NCBI RefSeq assembly: GCF_013404075.1
Contig: NZ_JACBJQ010000013.1
Coordinates: 1 to 64,000, forward strand
From: Mycolicibacterium vinylchloridicum
GTDB taxonomy: Bacteria; Actinomycetota; Actinomycetes; Mycobacteriales; Mycobacteriaceae
Reading direction: 5' to 3'
Length of the DNA: 64,000 nucleotides
The notes under the pieces are model-generated. The model saw nothing but the letters and a program-made list of their open reading frames with translations. It made no database searches and was not told the origin of the DNA. A program made the translations under genes and the position numbers. Positions 27,030 through 34,568 of the stretch are shown piece after piece (within the stretch, counting starts at the first letter, position 1; every line of letters starts with the position of its first letter).

Positions 27030-28991
27030 CTAGTTGGCCTTACTGGCCCGGATCGCCTCGAACACCGTCGGATCCACCAGCGTCGAGGTGTCGCCGAGCT
27101 CGCGTCCCTCCGCGACATCCCGCAACAGCCTGCGCATGATCTTGCCGCTGCGCGTCTTGGGAAGCTCTGGTACGACGTGGATTTCGCGCGGCTTGGCGAT
27201 CGGGGAGATCTCACGGGCCACCTCGGCGCGCAGCTCATCGACCATGTCCTCGCTGGACATCTCGGCGTGATGGGCCTTCAGAATGACGAAGGCGCAGATC
27301 GCCTGTCCGGTGGTGTCGTCGGAGGCGCCGACGACGGCGGCCTCGGCGACACCGGCGTGCCCGACGAGTGCAGACTCCACCTCGGCGGTCGAAATCCGGT
27401 GTCCGGAAATGTTCATCACGTCGTCGATGCGGCCGAGCACCCAGATCTCGCCGTCGCTGCCGTATCGCGCGCCGTCACCGGCGAAGTACCACCCCTGTTC
27501 GGCGAACCGAGCCCAATACGTCTCCCGGAACCGTTCCGGGTCGCCCCAGATGCCACGCAGCATCGACGGCCACGGCTTGTCCAGCACGAGATAACCGGTG
27601 ACGTGCTCGCCGTATTCGGCGCTGGGCGCCAACTCATTTCCGTCGTCGTCGACGATCTTGGCCGAGATGCCCGGCAGTGCGCGCATCGCTGAACCCGGCT
27701 TGCAGTCCGTCACGCCAGGCAGCGGGGAGATCATGATCGCACCGGTCTCGGTCTGCCACCAGGTGTCCACGATCGGCGTCTTGTCGGCGCCGAACACCAG
27801 CCGGTACCAACGCCATGCCTCGGGGTTGATCGGCTCGCCGACCGAGCCGAGCAGCCGCAGGCTGGACAGATCATGGGCGAACGCGATCTCGCGGCCCCAC
27901 TTCATGAATGTCCGGATCAGCGTCGGGGCAGTGTAATAGATTGTCACACCGTACTTTTCGATGACCTGGAAGTGGCGGTGCTCGTCGGGGGAGGCGGGTG
28001 TGCCCTCATAGACCACCTGGGTCGCACCGTTGGACAGCGGCCCGTAGACGATGTAGGTGTGACCGGTGACCCAGCCGATATCAGCTGTGCACCAGTAGAT
28101 GTCCTTCTCCGGCTTGATGTCGAAGACGTTGTAGTGGGTGTAGGACGCCTGGGTGAGATAGCCGCCGGAGGTGTGGATGATGCCCTTGGGCTTGCCCGTC
28201 GTTCCAGATGTGTACAGCAGGAACAGCGGTTGTTCGGCGTCGAACGCCTCGGGCGTGTGCTCGGTGGACGCCGCGTCCACCGTTTCGTGCCACCACACGT
28301 CGCGGCCCTCGGTCCAGCTCACGTCGATACCGGTGCGGCGCACCACCAGAACGTGCTGCACGCACTCCTGTTCCTTGACCGCCTCATCGACAGCGTCCTT
28401 CAACGACACCGCGTTTCCGCGCCGGTACTGGCCGTCGGTGGTGATCACCATCTTGGCCTCGGCGTCCTCGACGCGGGCCCGAAGTGCGGCCGCCGAGAAG
28501 CCGGCGAAGACCACGCTGTGCATCACTCCCAGGCGGGCGCAGGCCAGCATCGCCACAATCGCCTCGGGAACCATCGGCATGTAGATGGCCACCCGGTCAC
28601 CCGCGGTCAAACCGAGATCGGTCAACGCATTGGCGGCCTTGCACACCTCGTCTTTGAGCTGGGCGTAGGTGAGCACCCGCGAATCGCCGACCGGCTCACC
28701 CTCCCAGTGGATTGCGACCCGGTCGCCGTTGCCCGCCTCGACATGGCGGTCGACGCAGTTGTAGGCGACGTTGAGCTTGCCGCCGACAAACCACTTCGCA
28801 AAGGGGGCCTGCGACCAGTCGAGCACCTCGGTGAACGGTGTCTCCCACGACAGTCGGTTGGCCTGCTTGGCCCAGAAAGCCAACCGGTCGGCCTCCGCCT
28901 CGTCGTACAGCGCGGCGGTGGCGTTGGCAGCGGCGGCGAACTCCGCCGACGGTGCATAGGATGACGGAACTTCGGTGTGCGCCTCGGTCAT
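27030..28991 (-). CDS. acs: Acetyl-CoA synthetase
   Basis: The 653-residue AMP-forming enzyme turns acetate, ATP and CoA into acetyl-CoA. Motifs include LLYTSGTTGKPKGI (P-loop-like), DTWWQTETG, and the C-terminal PKTRSGKIMRR, whose Lys is the regulatory acetylation site in this family. ATG 28991 (MTEAHTEVPSSY) gives the usual length; earlier in-frame starts at 29021 and 29033 are possible. It converges on the S1 protease with 7 bp between stops. Confidence 0.95.
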   Translation of the reverse strand: MTEAHTEVPSSYAPSAEFAAAANATAALYDEAEADRLAFWAKQANRLSWETPFTEVLDWSQAPFAKWFVGGKLNVAYNCVDRHVEAGNGDRVAIHWEGEPVGDSRVLTYAQLKDEVCKAANALTDLGLTAGDRVAIYMPMVPEAIVAMLACARLGVMHSVVFAGFSAAALRARVEDAEAKMVITTDGQYRRGNAVSLKDAVDEAVKEQECVQHVLVVRRTGIDVSWTEGRDVWWHETVDAASTEHTPEAFDAEQPLFLLYTSGTTGKPKGIIHTSGGYLTQASYTHYNVFDIKPEKDIYWCTADIGWVTGHTYIVYGPLSNGATQVVYEGTPASPDEHRHFQVIEKYGVTIYYTAPTLIRTFMKWGREIAFAHDLSSLRLLGSVGEPINPEAWRWYRLVFGADKTPIVDTWWQTETGAIMISPLPGVTDCKPGSAMRALPGISAKIVDDDGNELAPSAEYGEHVTGYLVLDKPWPSMLRGIWGDPERFRETYWARFAEQGWYFAGDGARYGSDGEIWVLGRIDDVMNISGHRISTAEVESALVGHAGVAEAAVVGASDDTTGQAICAFVILKAHHAEMSSEDMVDELRAEVAREISPIAKPREIHVVPELPKTRSGKIMRRLLRDVAEGRELGDTSTLVDPTVFEAIRASKAN

Positions 28992-29104
28992 GTCTGTGAG
29001 CGTAGTCACCGAACGTTGCATCGGCGTTGGCACGTCACATTCGTCGGCGGGCGGTTCCTATCGCGCGCCGAACGGCCTCCGCAGGCCCGGTAGCGTGACC
29101 CGAC

Positions 29105-29851
29105 GTGAGTGATCTCCTGGCCCCGCTCCTCGACCTGCCCGGGGTAGCCGACGCCGCCGAAACGGCGCGGGATGCGTTGGCCAAGGCCCATCGGCATCGC
29201 ACCAATCTGCGGAACTGGCCCGTCACCGCGGCCGAGTCGGCCATCCGTGGCGCGAGGTCGTCGTCGGCCATTGACGGCGGCGCGGTGCAACTGGACGGCT
29301 CCGGCGTCGAGCCGAACGATCCGGTGCTGGCGGGCGCGCTGCGAGTCGGGCAGGCGCTGGAAGGTGGGACCACCAACCTCGTCGGGGTGTGGCAGCGGGC
29401 GCCCCTGCAAGCCTTGGCTCGACTGCACGCGCTGGCGGCCGCCGACCTGATGGACCAGGACATGCTGGGCCGGCCGAGACAGGATCCGGAGGTGGCCGCG
29501 CGACTGGATCTGGTCACCCGGCTGGTCACCGGCGCCAGCTCCGCCCCCGCCCCGGTGCTGGCGGCCGTCGCTCATGGTGAGCTGCTGACCCTGGCGCCGT
29601 TCGGCGCCGGCGACGGCGTCGTCGCCCGCGCGGTGTCGCGCCTCGTCACGATGGCAACCGGTCTGGACCCGCACGGGCTCGGCGTCCCGGAGGTGTTCTG
29701 GATGCGCAGGGCGCAGGACTATCAAACGAGTGCGCGCGCGTTCGCGACCGGCGCTCCGGAGGCCGTCGGCGCCTGGGTGCTGATGTGCTGTCAGGCATTG
29801 GAAGACGGTGCGCGCGAGGCGATGTCGATCGCCGAGGCGGCGTCGAAATGA
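29105..29851 (+). CDS. Degenerate Fic-fold-like protein (Rv3662c-like)
   Basis: A 248-residue, mostly helical protein. Residues 52-59 (SSSAIDGG) look like the SSxIEG motif that precedes Fic domains, and residues 164-175 (APFGAGDGVVAR) align with the Fic signature HPFxxGNGRxxR. The catalytic His is Ala164, the acidic residue is Ala168, Asn is Asp170 and the first Arg is Val172; only PF, the two Gly and the final Arg remain. So it probably keeps the fold without AMP-transfer activity. Existing labels such as 'oxidoreductase' have no visible support. It lies between acs and the Tad locus. Confidence 0.65.
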   Translation: MSDLLAPLLDLPGVADAAETARDALAKAHRHRTNLRNWPVTAAESAIRGARSSSAIDGGAVQLDGSGVEPNDPVLAGALRVGQALEGGTTNLVGVWQRAPLQALARLHALAAADLMDQDMLGRPRQDPEVAARLDLVTRLVTGASSAPAPVLAAVAHGELLTLAPFGAGDGVVARAVSRLVTMATGLDPHGLGVPEVFWMRRAQDYQTSARAFATGAPEAVGAWVLMCCQALEDGAREAMSIAEAASK

Positions 29852-30146
29852 GCTGTAGACGGCGAAGCGGGCGACGATCCGAAGGTCTTCGGCTCGCCGC
29901 CCGCTAGCACGGTTTCCTGGTTACCAAGCGTGCCAGGTGGGCTGCGTGGGTTGGCCTCGGCGCTTTTGCGGTGCGCGTCGTTGACATCCCCACCCAAAGG
30001 GACGTTATGTCCGATCGCTATCGCAATTACGCAGGCCCGCAACACTTCTGCCATTATCGCGGCGTGCTCCGCGTGGGTGCCGGGAACCGTGCTGGGCCGC
30101 CCGAGTCGGGAGATAGTGCCTTCTCTTCACCAACCCCGGCGTCGTC
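29852..30146. other. Non-coding region with two tandem hairpins upstream of the Tad locus
   Basis: This 295-bp gap holds no convincing gene. At 29866-29905 a long hairpin forms: AGCGG/CCGCT outside, GCGA/TCGC, and a perfect CCGAAG-gt-CTTCGG core (29879-29892). A second, GCACG/CGTGC with a TGGT/ACCA core, follows at 29907-29933. Neither has a T-run. From memory the HAD hydrolase gene Rv3661 occupies this place in M. tuberculosis; it is absent here. Confidence 0.5.
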
Positions 30147-31190
30147 TTGGTCCTCGTGGCCGATCCCGAATTGCGTGAACAGGCTGACCGGGTGGCCGCG
30201 GCCGCCGGGCTGCGACCACTGGCGGCCTGTACTCCACCGACCCGTAAGGCTTGGTCGGCCGCCGTCGCGATCCTGCTCGACGAAGAAACGGCCCGGCGCT
30301 GCGAACCCGATGGGCTGCCCCGCCGCAGTGGGGTGATGCTGGTCTCCTCGACCGAACCGGAGGGGCCGACGTGGGCGGTCGCGATGGCCGTCGGTGTGCA
30401 GCACGTTTGTGCACTTCCAGCCCAAGAAGGCGAACTGGTCCGGCACCTCGCCGACGCCGCCGACACCGCGCGGGAAGGTCCCCGCGCCGGCCGGGTGATC
30501 GCCGTGACCGGCGGCCGCGGCGGTGCGGGTGCCTCGACATTCGCGACCGCACTGGCGCAGCTCGCGTCCGCGGCCCTGCTCGTCGACCTCGATCCCTGGG
30601 GCGGCGGCATCGACCTCCTCCTGGGAAGTGAGTCGGAGCCCGGGCTGCGCTGGCCCGACCTGAGTCTGGGCGGCGGCCGGCTGCCGTGGGCTGCGGTCCG
30701 CGATGCGCTACCCAACCACCGCGGGGTGAGCGTTCTGTCGTGCGCACGCCTCGGCCACGAGATCGACCCCGGGGCGGCCGAAGCGGTCGTCGACGCGGGC
30801 CGCCGGGGCGGCGCGCTTGTGATCTGCGACGTACCGCGGCGAATGACTTCCGCCGTCACAGGCACCCTCGACTGCGCGGATCTGGTCGTCGTGATCACCA
30901 CGTGCGACGTCCGAGGAATCGCCGCCGCCTCGGCGGTGGCGCCAGTGCTGCGCGGGGTCAACCCGAACGTCGGCCTGGTGGTGCGCGGGCCGGCCCCGGG
31001 AGGGTTACGGGCCGCCGAGGCGGCCGACGTCGCGGAACTACCGCTGCTGGCCGCGATGCGCCCGGAACCGCTGCTCGCCGAACGCCTGGAGCGCGGTGGT
31101 TTGCGCTTGCGCCGCCGGTCACCGCTGGGTGCGGCGGCCCGCTCGGTACTCGGGATGTTGCCGTCCGGTGCCCAGGTGCGCGCGGCATGA
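30147..31190 (+). CDS. ssd: Septum-site-determining/CpaE-like ATPase of the Tad locus
   Basis: The approximately 347-residue protein is a MinD/CpaE-like ATPase with a degenerate P-loop (GGRGGAGAST, near residue 124; both usual lysines are absent), LLVDLDPWGGGIDLLLG and LVICDVPRR. The first 110 residues form a receiver-like domain. It corresponds to Rv3660c (Ssd), and belongs to the CpaE-like proteins of the actinobacterial helicase/secretion neighbourhood. The start is unsure: TTG 30147 or GTG 30156; the frame is open back to 30117 with a conserved-looking FTNPGVV. The stop overlaps the tadA start (ATGA). Confidence 0.8.
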   Translation: MVLVADPELREQADRVAAAAGLRPLAACTPPTRKAWSAAVAILLDEETARRCEPDGLPRRSGVMLVSSTEPEGPTWAVAMAVGVQHVCALPAQEGELVRHLADAADTAREGPRAGRVIAVTGGRGGAGASTFATALAQLASAALLVDLDPWGGGIDLLLGSESEPGLRWPDLSLGGGRLPWAAVRDALPNHRGVSVLSCARLGHEIDPGAAEAVVDAGRRGGALVICDVPRRMTSAVTGTLDCADLVVVITTCDVRGIAAASAVAPVLRGVNPNVGLVVRGPAPGGLRAAEAADVAELPLLAAMRPEPLLAERLERGGLRLRRRSPLGAAARSVLGMLPSGAQVRAA

Positions 31191-32350
31191 GCGCCTCGCT
31201 GGTCGAGCGGGTTCGCGAACGGCTGGCCGCTGAGTCGTCCTCGTTGCGGCCCGCGGCCGTTGCCGCCGCGATCCGGGCGGAGTCCGGGGGAGTGCTCGGG
31301 GACACCGAGGTGCTGACCAATCTGCGGGTGCTGCAGACCGAGCTGACCGGAGCAGGCCTGCTGGAGCCGTTGCTGCGGGCGCCAGGAACCACCGACGTCC
31401 TCGTCACGGCTCCCGACGCGGTATGGGTCGACGACGGCAGCGGGCTGCGGCCCGCCCGGGTCCGATTCGCCGACGAAGCCGCGGTCCGCCGACTGGCTCA
31501 ACGCCTCGCAGTGGCTGCCGGCCGGCGCCTCGATGACGCCCAGCCGTGGGTCGACGGACAGCTCAGCGGGCTGGGCACCGGAGAGTTCTCGGTTCGGCTG
31601 CACGCGGTGCTGCCACCGGTGGCCGCCGCCGGCACCTGTTTGTCGCTGCGCGTGCTTCGGCCGGCCACCCAGGATCTGGCGGCGTTGATCGCGGCCGGCG
31701 CGATCGCCCCGGAGGCAGCCCAACTTCTCGGCGGCATCATCGATGCCCGCTTGGCCTTCCTCATTTCCGGCGGCACCGGCGCCGGAAAGACAACTTTGTT
31801 GGCGGCGGCCCTCGGCGCGGTCTCGTGCGACGAGCGGATCGTCTGTGTGGAAGACGCGCCCGAATTGGCGCCGCCGCATCCGCATCTGGTGCGGTTGGTG
31901 GCCCGTGCCGCCAACGTCGAAGGCGCCGGCGAGGTCACGATGCGCCAGCTGGTCCGCCAGGCGCTGCGGATGCGGCCGGACCGGATCGTCGTCGGTGAGG
32001 TGCGGGGAGTCGAGGTCGTCGATCTGCTGACAGCGCTGAACACCGGCCACGATGGCGGCGCCGGAACCGTGCACGCCAACAGCCCGGCCGAAGTGCCGGC
32101 ACGGCTGGAGGCGCTGGCTGCGCTCGGCGGACTTGACCGTGCCGCACTGCACAGCCAACTGGCCGCCGCCGTTCAGGTCGTCGTGCACGTGGGCCGGGGC
32201 CGCGACGGCACGCGGCGGCTCAGTGAGGTTGCGGTGTTGTACCGCGCCGAAACCGGCATCGTGCATGCGGAGACTGCGTGGCACGCCGACCGCGGCTGGC
32301 AGAGCGGTCAGCAGCGGTTGCAGAGGCTGATCGAATCGCGCCAGCCATGA
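31187..32350 (+). CDS. TadA/CpaF-family secretion ATPase
   Basis: The 387-residue protein is the motor ATPase of the Tad (type IVb pilus) system. Walker A is ISGGTGAGKTTLL, the Asp box is CVEDAPELA, and Walker B/His box is RMRPDRIVVGEVRG...HDGGAGTVHAN. A helical N-terminal part precedes the LLEPLLRAPGTTDVLV domain. It matches Rv3659c. Coupled by ATGA overlaps to ssd before and tadB after. Confidence 0.9.
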   Translation: MSASLVERVRERLAAESSSLRPAAVAAAIRAESGGVLGDTEVLTNLRVLQTELTGAGLLEPLLRAPGTTDVLVTAPDAVWVDDGSGLRPARVRFADEAAVRRLAQRLAVAAGRRLDDAQPWVDGQLSGLGTGEFSVRLHAVLPPVAAAGTCLSLRVLRPATQDLAALIAAGAIAPEAAQLLGGIIDARLAFLISGGTGAGKTTLLAAALGAVSCDERIVCVEDAPELAPPHPHLVRLVARAANVEGAGEVTMRQLVRQALRMRPDRIVVGEVRGVEVVDLLTALNTGHDGGAGTVHANSPAEVPARLEALAALGGLDRAALHSQLAAAVQVVVHVGRGRDGTRRLSEVAVLYRAETGIVHAETAWHADRGWQSGQQRLQRLIESRQP

Positions 32351-33123
32351 CCGGAATACCTTTGGCCGCTGCGCTTTTGGCCATCGCCGCACTGGTCGCG
32401 CCCCCGCCGCCACGCGCACGACTGGGTTTGGCGGCGCCGCGGTTCGGTGTGCGCGGGCCGGTGGTAGTCGTCCTCGGGATCGTCCTCGCGGTTGCGCTGC
32501 CGCCTGCGGTGCTGCTCGCCTCGGCTGTGCTGGGTGCCACGCTGATGGCCCGCAGGCGCCGTCGTCGCCGCGACCATGATCGCGTTCGGGCCGGCCAGAC
32601 GCTGGCCGGTGCACTCGAGACTCTGGTCGGCGAGCTGCGAGTGGGCGCACATCCGGTGCGCGCGTTCGCCATTGCCGCCGATGAGTCTGACGGTGCGATC
32701 GGTGCCGCCTTACAGGCGGTCGCGGCGCGCGCCGGACTGGGTGCCGACGTCGGCGCCGGGCTGCGGGCCGTCCGCGGTTCGACATCGGTTCCCGCGCAGT
32801 GGGATCGACTCGCGGTGTGCTGGCAGCTGGCGGCCGATCACGGTCTGGCCATGGCGGCGCTGATGCGCGCCGCACACCGCGACATCGTTGAGCGGCAACG
32901 ATTCACGGCCCGGGTTCAGGCGGGGCTGGCGGGGGCGCGGGCCACCGCCGTGATCCTCGCGGGTCTGCCGCTGCTCGGGGTGTTGCTGGGGGAGTTGATC
33001 GGCGCGCATCCGGTCCGGTTCCTACTCGGTGGCGTCGGCGGCTGGCTACTCGTTGCGGGCACAGTGCTGATCTGTGCGGGCCTGACGTGGGCCGACCGCA
33101 TCACCGATCGGCTGCTGACATGA
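32347..33123 (+). CDS. TadB-like type II secretion F-domain membrane protein
   Basis: The 258-residue protein has membrane spans at about 4-20, 37-60, 200-220 and 228-250 around a cytoplasmic T2SSF domain (ALETLVGELRVGAHPVRAFAIAADE). With TadC it forms the inner-membrane platform of the pilus machine. It corresponds to Rv3658c and overlaps both neighbours by 4 nt. Confidence 0.82.
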   Translation: MTGIPLAAALLAIAALVAPPPPRARLGLAAPRFGVRGPVVVVLGIVLAVALPPAVLLASAVLGATLMARRRRRRRDHDRVRAGQTLAGALETLVGELRVGAHPVRAFAIAADESDGAIGAALQAVAARAGLGADVGAGLRAVRGSTSVPAQWDRLAVCWQLAADHGLAMAALMRAAHRDIVERQRFTARVQAGLAGARATAVILAGLPLLGVLLGELIGAHPVRFLLGGVGGWLLVAGTVLICAGLTWADRITDRLLT

Positions 33124-33692
33124 GCGGTGCCGCCCTGCTGTTGGCCGCCGCGGTCCTGTTCGCGCCGGGTCCGGTCGCGGTGCGCCGCCGGATCGGGTCG
33201 GGGCCGGTTCGGGTTGCGCCGGTTCGGCATCGGCCCCGCGGCGATCCGCTGGCCACCGCGTCGGCGCTCGACGTGTTCGCGGTCTGCCTGTCCGCCGGGA
33301 TGTCGGTGGCCGCGGCCGCGGCGGCGACAGCACCATCGGCCCCGGATGGTGTCGGCGCGGTGCTACGCCGAGCGGCCGACCTGCTCGCGCTGGGCGCCGA
33401 CCCGGACACCGCCTGGTCTGCGCCGGACGAGGCAGGCGACGGAAGTGAAGCGCTTTCGCGGCTGGCGCGCAGGTCGGCGTCGTCGGGCAGTGCTCTTGCC
33501 AAGGGGGTGGCCGAACTCGCCGAACAGTGTCGTCAGGACGCCGGCCATGCCGCGGCGGCGGCCGCTGAGCGGGCGGCGGTGCTGATCGCCGGACCGCTCG
33601 GGCTGTGCTTCCTGCCGGCATTCATCTGCCTGGGTATCGCCCCCGTCGTGGCCGGGTTGGCCGGTGACGTGTTCACGTCGGGAATCCTGTGA
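33120..33692 (+). CDS. TadC-like type II secretion F-domain membrane protein
   Basis: A 190-residue protein, shorter than full TadC proteins. It has a first span at 2-17, a helical T2SSF segment (LDVFAVCLSAGMSVAAAAAA) and a final strongly hydrophobic pair (AVLIAGPLGLCFLPAFICLG). It corresponds to Rv3657c and pairs with TadB. A ribosome site (GAGAGGAAAGAGG) follows directly for flp. Confidence 0.8.
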   Translation: MSGAALLLAAAVLFAPGPVAVRRRIGSGPVRVAPVRHRPRGDPLATASALDVFAVCLSAGMSVAAAAAATAPSAPDGVGAVLRRAADLLALGADPDTAWSAPDEAGDGSEALSRLARRSASSGSALAKGVAELAEQCRQDAGHAAAAAAERAAVLIAGPLGLCFLPAFICLGIAPVVAGLAGDVFTSGIL

Positions 33693-33707
33693 AAGAGAGG
33701 AAAGAGG

Positions 33708-33911
33708 TTGTTCATCAACATGATTCGAAAGATGAGGGAGCGGATGGTGCTGGCGGCGGTCGACGACGCCGGGATGTCGACGGTCGAGTACGCGATCGGC
33801 ACGATTGCCGCCGCCGCATTCGGTGCGATTCTCTACAGCGTAGTGACCGGCGATTCGATCGTCGGCGCCCTGACCAACATCATCAACCGCGCGCTCAACA
33901 CGAAAGTCTGA
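33708..33911 (+). CDS. Flp-type pilin (DUF4244)
   Basis: The 67-residue prepilin has a short leader ending DDAG, then MSTVEYAIGTIAAAAFGAIL. This fits type IVb pilin processing after Gly22, with Glu at +5 and Tyr at +6, giving a mature subunit of 45 residues that is mostly one hydrophobic helix. It corresponds to Rv3656c. The start may be TTG 33708 (ribosome site GAGAGG seven bases upstream) or ATG 33720. No prepilin peptidase gene is in the window. Confidence 0.82.
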   Translation: MFINMIRKMRERMVLAAVDDAGMSTVEYAIGTIAAAAFGAILYSVVTGDSIVGALTNIINRALNTKV

Positions 33912-34237
33912 ACGGTGACTGCGGGTTCGCCACCGTCGAGGCGGCTCTCGCTATCGCCGCGCTGGTGGTGGTGCTCGTGCTCTGTGCCGCCGGCCTCACT
34001 GCGGTGGCTATGCAGGTCCGCTGTATCGACGCCGCGCGGGAGGCGGCGCGGCTGGCGGCCCGCGGCGACGAGACGAGCGCGGTGGCAGCAGCCCACGGGA
34101 TCGGGCCTGCCGGCGCGACGCTGCAACTCCGCCGCGACGGCGGTTTCGTCGTCGCGACGGTCAGCGGCCGCTCGCGGTTGCTGCCGGGCGTCACCATCCG
34201 AGCCGACGCCGTCGCGGCCGCCGAGCCGGGCCCGTGA
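33908..34237 (+). CDS. TadE-like minor pilin, apparent CTG start
   Basis: The protein reads NGDCGFATVEAALAIAALVV, a pilin-like head (G then FATVE) and membrane helix, followed by QVRCIDAAREAARLAARGDE, typical of TadE; it corresponds to Rv3655c. In this frame there is no ATG, GTG or TTG between about 33707 and the conserved head. The only reasonable initiator is CTG 33908, which overlaps the flp stop in a CTGA arrangement just like the ATGA overlaps elsewhere in the locus. GTG 33915 is in another frame. The coding assignment is firm, the start is not. Confidence 0.7.
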   Translation: MNGDCGFATVEAALAIAALVVVLVLCAAGLTAVAMQVRCIDAAREAARLAARGDETSAVAAAHGIGPAGATLQLRRDGGFVVATVSGRSRLLPGVTIRADAVAAAEPGP

Positions 34238-34256
34238 CGACGCCGGTGCTGCGACG

Positions 34257-34568
34257 GTGTTGGCCGCGATCCTGATCGCCGCACTGGTGATGATCACGAT
34301 GGCCGGCGTCCAAGTCGGCAGTGCCGTGGTGGCCCGGCACCGGGCGCAGGCCGGTGCCGACCTGGCCGCGCTGGCGGCCGCCGCCTGGTTGCCGCGGGGT
34401 GCCGACAGCGCGTGCCGGCAAGCAATCGCGGTGAGCCGCGCCATGGGTGCGGTGATGAGCGCGTGCGATGTCGACGAGCTCGACGTCGTGGTCGCCGTCG
34501 ACGTGGTGACGGGCCGGCTGCTCGGCGGCATGGCGCATGCGGCGGCGCGGGCCGGACCCGCCGGCTAG
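34257..34568 (+). CDS. TadE-like secretion-neighbourhood protein (Rv3654c-like), start unclear
   Basis: The protein contains the family head DDAGAATVLAAILIAALV, a membrane helix and GSAVVARHRAQAGADLAALAAA. It corresponds to Rv3654c (helicase/secretion-neighbourhood TadE-like family). GTG 34257 is the first standard start, but it falls inside the conserved head and would remove the G-AATV cleavage-like site; the codons for RDDAGAAT (34233-34256) are in frame without any start upstream as far as GTG 33915. Either translation uses an odd mechanism at the tadE stop (34235-34237), or there is an indel. Its 3' end overlaps the next gene by 4 nt. Confidence 0.6.
   Translation: MLAAILIAALVMITMAGVQVGSAVVARHRAQAGADLAALAAAAWLPRGADSACRQAIAVSRAMGAVMSACDVDELDVVVAVDVVTGRLLGGMAHAAARAGPAG

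Noticed and set aside
30007..30336. Short frame starting MSDRYRNYAG in the gap before ssd
   Set aside because: It runs into ssd in another frame and turns Pro/Arg/Ser-rich; no support as a gene.
30005..32875. Minus-strand open frame of 956 codons across ssd, tadA and tadB
   Set aside because: Opposite strand carries three clear Tad genes; the translation is Arg/Pro/Ser low complexity.
33915..34568. GTG-started plus-strand frame of 217 codons running through tadE into the TadE-like gene
   Set aside because: Its first two thirds (WWWC, RRRG, SSSRR runs) are an out-of-frame reading of tadE. Only the last part is real, and it is listed separately. A GTG just after the flp stop is noted as a remote way to start the second gene.
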